Source: RYN-230 sp963723595 (GTDB taxonomy: Bacteria > Actinomycetota > Actinomycetes > Streptosporangiales > Streptosporangiaceae). From it: 64,000 nucleotides of DNA. Both the position numbers and the translations under genes were made by a program. The stretch's first letter is position 1; each line of letters begins with the position of its first letter. The notes beneath the pieces are model-generated. The model did no database searches. It had not been told where the DNA came from and saw nothing but the letters and a program-made list of their open reading frames with translations. Shown here piece after piece: positions 62,486-64,000 of this stretch. Location of the stretch: assembly GCA_963723595.1 (NCBI GenBank), contig CAVRRQ010000006.1, forward strand, positions 868,001 to 932,000. Reading direction: 5' to 3'.

Positions 62486-63391
62486 GTGGCTGTCAAGATC
62501 AAGCTGAAGCGCATGGGCAAGATCCATGCGCCGTTTTACCGGATCATCGTGGCCGACGCCCGCACCAAGCGGGATGGCCGCGCGATCGAGGAGATCGGCA
62601 AGTACCACCCCAAGAACGAGCCGTCGTTCATCGAGGTCAACTCCGAGCGCGCCCAGCACTGGCTGTCTGTCGGCGCCCAGCCCACCGACCCGGTCCGCAA
62701 GATCCTGGAGATCACCGGGGACTGGCAGAAGTTCAAGGGCCTGCCCGGTGCGGAAGGGACGCTGAGGACCGCGGCCCCCAAGCCCAACAAGAAGGACGCC
62801 TACGCGGCGGCCGTCACCGAGGCGGTTGGCACCGGCGACACCGGCAAGAGCAAGGGCCGCAAGCCCAGCGCCAAGGCCGACGGCGAGCAGGCGGATGCCG
62901 ACGGCGCGAAGGCTGGCTCGGCCCGGTCAAGCCGGTCCGGCGGCAAGCAGGCCGCCGCCAAGGGCCCCAAGGCCGACACGGCCAAGGCTGACGCACCCAA
63001 GGCCGACGCGGCCAAGACCGACGCGGCCAAGGCTGACGCACCCAAGGCCGACGCACCCAAGGCCGACGCGGCCAAGGCCGACGCGGCCAAGGCTGACGCA
63101 CCCAAGGCCGACGCACCCAAGGCTGACACGGCCAAGACCGACGCGGCCAAGGCTGACGCACCCAAGGCTGACACGGCCAAGGCTGACACGGCTAAGACCG
63201 ACGCGCCCAAGGCTGACGCGGCTCCGGCGGATTCCGCTCCGGCGGACGCGGTGGAGGACCAGAAGCCGGCCAAGGCCAGCAGCGACAAGGCCAGCACCGG
63301 CAAGGCGAGCGCGGACGAGGCCAGCGCGGAGAAGGCGCCTGGGTCCGCCGAGGCCGAGCCGGTGGCCGCGGAGCAGAGCGACGGGGCCTGA
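62486..63391 (+). CDS. rpsP: 30S ribosomal protein S16 with long KADA-repeat tail
   Basis: S16 core (residues 1-85): VAVKIKLKRMGKIHAPFYRI, ADARTKRDGRAIEEIGKYHP and GDWQKF. Usual S16 is 80-150 residues, but this protein has 301: after a KPNKKDAYAAAV linker comes a tail of about 17 near-perfect five-residue repeats (K-A-D-A-P/A and K-T/A-D), then Ala/Glu/Lys-rich sequence. No frameshift interrupts it. GTG 62486 follows GGGAGAG. Such charged tails would be disordered, possibly binding RNA or protein. Followed by khpA, one base after the stop. Confidence 0.94.
   Translation: MAVKIKLKRMGKIHAPFYRIIVADARTKRDGRAIEEIGKYHPKNEPSFIEVNSERAQHWLSVGAQPTDPVRKILEITGDWQKFKGLPGAEGTLRTAAPKPNKKDAYAAAVTEAVGTGDTGKSKGRKPSAKADGEQADADGAKAGSARSSRSGGKQAAAKGPKADTAKADAPKADAAKTDAAKADAPKADAPKADAAKADAAKADAPKADAPKADTAKTDAAKADAPKADTAKADTAKTDAPKADAAPADSAPADAVEDQKPAKASSDKASTGKASADEASAEKAPGSAEAEPVAAEQSDGA
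62969..63222 (+). repeat. 15-bp tandem repeat array in rpsP
   Basis: About 17 head-to-tail copies of AAGGCCGACGCACCC or AAGGCTGACACGGCC variants, all in frame, encoding KADAP/KADTA/KTDAA units. Mixed order of variants (C/T at position 6, acceptor CACCC or GGCC) suggests slippage and recombination. Confidence 0.92.
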
Positions 63392-63392
63392 C

Positions 63393-63635
63393 GTGCTGGA
63401 AGAGGCCCTCGAGCACCTGGTGAAGGGGATCGTGGAACACCCGGATGAGGTCCGGGTGGACAGCCACGGGCTCCGCCGGGGCCGGGTCCTCGAGGTGCGG
63501 GTTCACCCCGAGGACCTCGGCAAGGTCATCGGCCGGGGCGGCCGGACCGCCAAGGCGCTGCGCACCGTGATCGGCTCGCTCGCCGGGGGCAAGTACGTCC
63601 GCGTCGACCTGCTGGACGTCGACGAGGTTCGCTAA
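63393..63635 (+). CDS. khpA: KH-domain RNA-binding protein KhpA
   Basis: 80-residue single KH domain: VLEEALEHLVKGIVEHPDEVRV and the GxxG motif KVIGRGGRTAKALRTVI. Stands between rpsP and rimM as in most bacteria. GTG 63393 is one base after the rpsP stop. Confidence 0.96.
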   Translation: MLEEALEHLVKGIVEHPDEVRVDSHGLRRGRVLEVRVHPEDLGKVIGRGGRTAKALRTVIGSLAGGKYVRVDLLDVDEVR

Positions 63636-63641
63636 CCCGTC

Positions 63642-64000
63642 ATGCAACTGGTCGTCGGCCGGATCACCCGGCCGCACGGGGTCCGCGGCGAGGTGTCGGT
63701 GGAGGTACGCACCGACGAGCCGGACCGGCGCTTCGCCGTGGGCTGCGTGCTGCCCACCGACCCGGCCGCAGCCGGGCCGCTCACGGTCGTATCGCTGCGC
63801 TGGCATTCCGGCCGGCTCCTGATCCAGTTCGCCGGGGTCACCGACCGGAACCAGGCCGAGGAACTGCGCGGAACCTGGCTCACCCTGGACTCCGCCGAGG
63901 CTGGGCCGTCCGGCGACCCGGACGAGTTCCACGACGCGGAGCTCATCGGGCTGGCCGTGGTCACGACCTCGGGTGAGCCCGTAGGCCGGGTCACGGATGT
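63642..64000 (+). CDS. rimM: Ribosome maturation factor RimM, cut by window end
   Basis: First 119 residues: MQLVVGRITRPHGVRGEVSV, then RTDEPDRRFAVG, LLIQFAGVTDRNQAEELRGTWL, and the start of the PRC-barrel part (ELIGLAVVTTSGEPVGRVTD). Assists 30S head assembly by binding S19. Starts with ATG 63642, six bases after khpA. The end lies beyond the window. Confidence 0.96.
   Translation, partial: MQLVVGRITRPHGVRGEVSVEVRTDEPDRRFAVGCVLPTDPAAAGPLTVVSLRWHSGRLLIQFAGVTDRNQAEELRGTWLTLDSAEAGPSGDPDEFHDAELIGLAVVTTSGEPVGRVTD

Noticed and set aside
62969..63222. Assembly artefact or mobile repeat
   Set aside because: The array stays in frame and ends in normal coding sequence before khpA, so it is treated as a genuine coding repeat.

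Overview
The window is a stretch of very GC-rich chromosome from an actinobacterium, most likely a filamentous or Streptosporangiales/Streptomycetales-like one. This rests on the high GC content, frequent GTG starts, an NdgR-type regulator in front of leuCD, F420-linked genes (cofC, an F420-dependent LLM oxidoreductase), and a conserved block running ndgR-leuCD-hup-ddl-gpsA-plsC-cofC-Lrp-thiL-rpmB-recG-rsmD-coaD-yceD-rpmF-rnc-mutM-smc-ftsY-glnB-glnD-ffh-rpsP-khpA-rimM. From memory this matches the Streptomyces core order. No tRNA, rRNA, CRISPR array, insertion sequence or prophage gene was found.

Layout. About 0.1-12.3 kb is accessory: a maltokinase-cap-like protein, a TlyA/FtsJ-type methyltransferase, a class II aldolase, a broken Rieske lipoprotein next to a four-helix membrane protein, Dps, and a partner-switching signalling cluster. 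That cluster holds a PP2C+HATPase protein, two STAS antagonists and a 1,415-residue PAS-GAF-histidine kinase-receiver-PAS-GAF-PP2C-HATPase hybrid. An F420-dependent oxidoreductase follows. About 13.5-23.9 kb is a glycan-utilisation locus: an acetyl-xylan-esterase-like enzyme, GH3, secreted GH30, a LacI repressor, a sugar ABC transporter (binding protein and two permeases) and a GntR regulator. A 28-bp element is identical in both divergent promoter regions and probably makes this a single LacI regulon. About 24-29 kb holds a universal stress protein, a membrane protein and the three-gene proton-translocating transhydrogenase operon. About 29-64 kb is the core housekeeping block.

The most interesting part is 54.3-57.7 kb. 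Between ftsY and glnB-glnD-ffh, where I recall Streptomyces carrying the ammonium transporter amtB, this genome has a two-gene unit: a flavohaemoglobin-like globin-reductase overlapping a bacterial nitric oxide synthase with a roughly 240-residue Pro/Ala/Ser-rich N-terminal extension. An AT-rich 23-bp palindrome with NsrR-like 11-1-11 geometry lies upstream. A GlnR-box-like array lies at the end of nos in front of glnB. The arrangement suggests a nitric-oxide production and handling module placed in the PII nitrogen-control locus.

Quality caveat. At least sixteen genes, including essential ones (smc, rnc, leuC, thiL, rsmD, plsC), are broken by single-base shifts, mostly in G/C runs, while both halves keep family motifs. 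This is best explained by uncorrected sequencing indels. I annotate these as single CDSs spanning all frames, with the shift positions noted.
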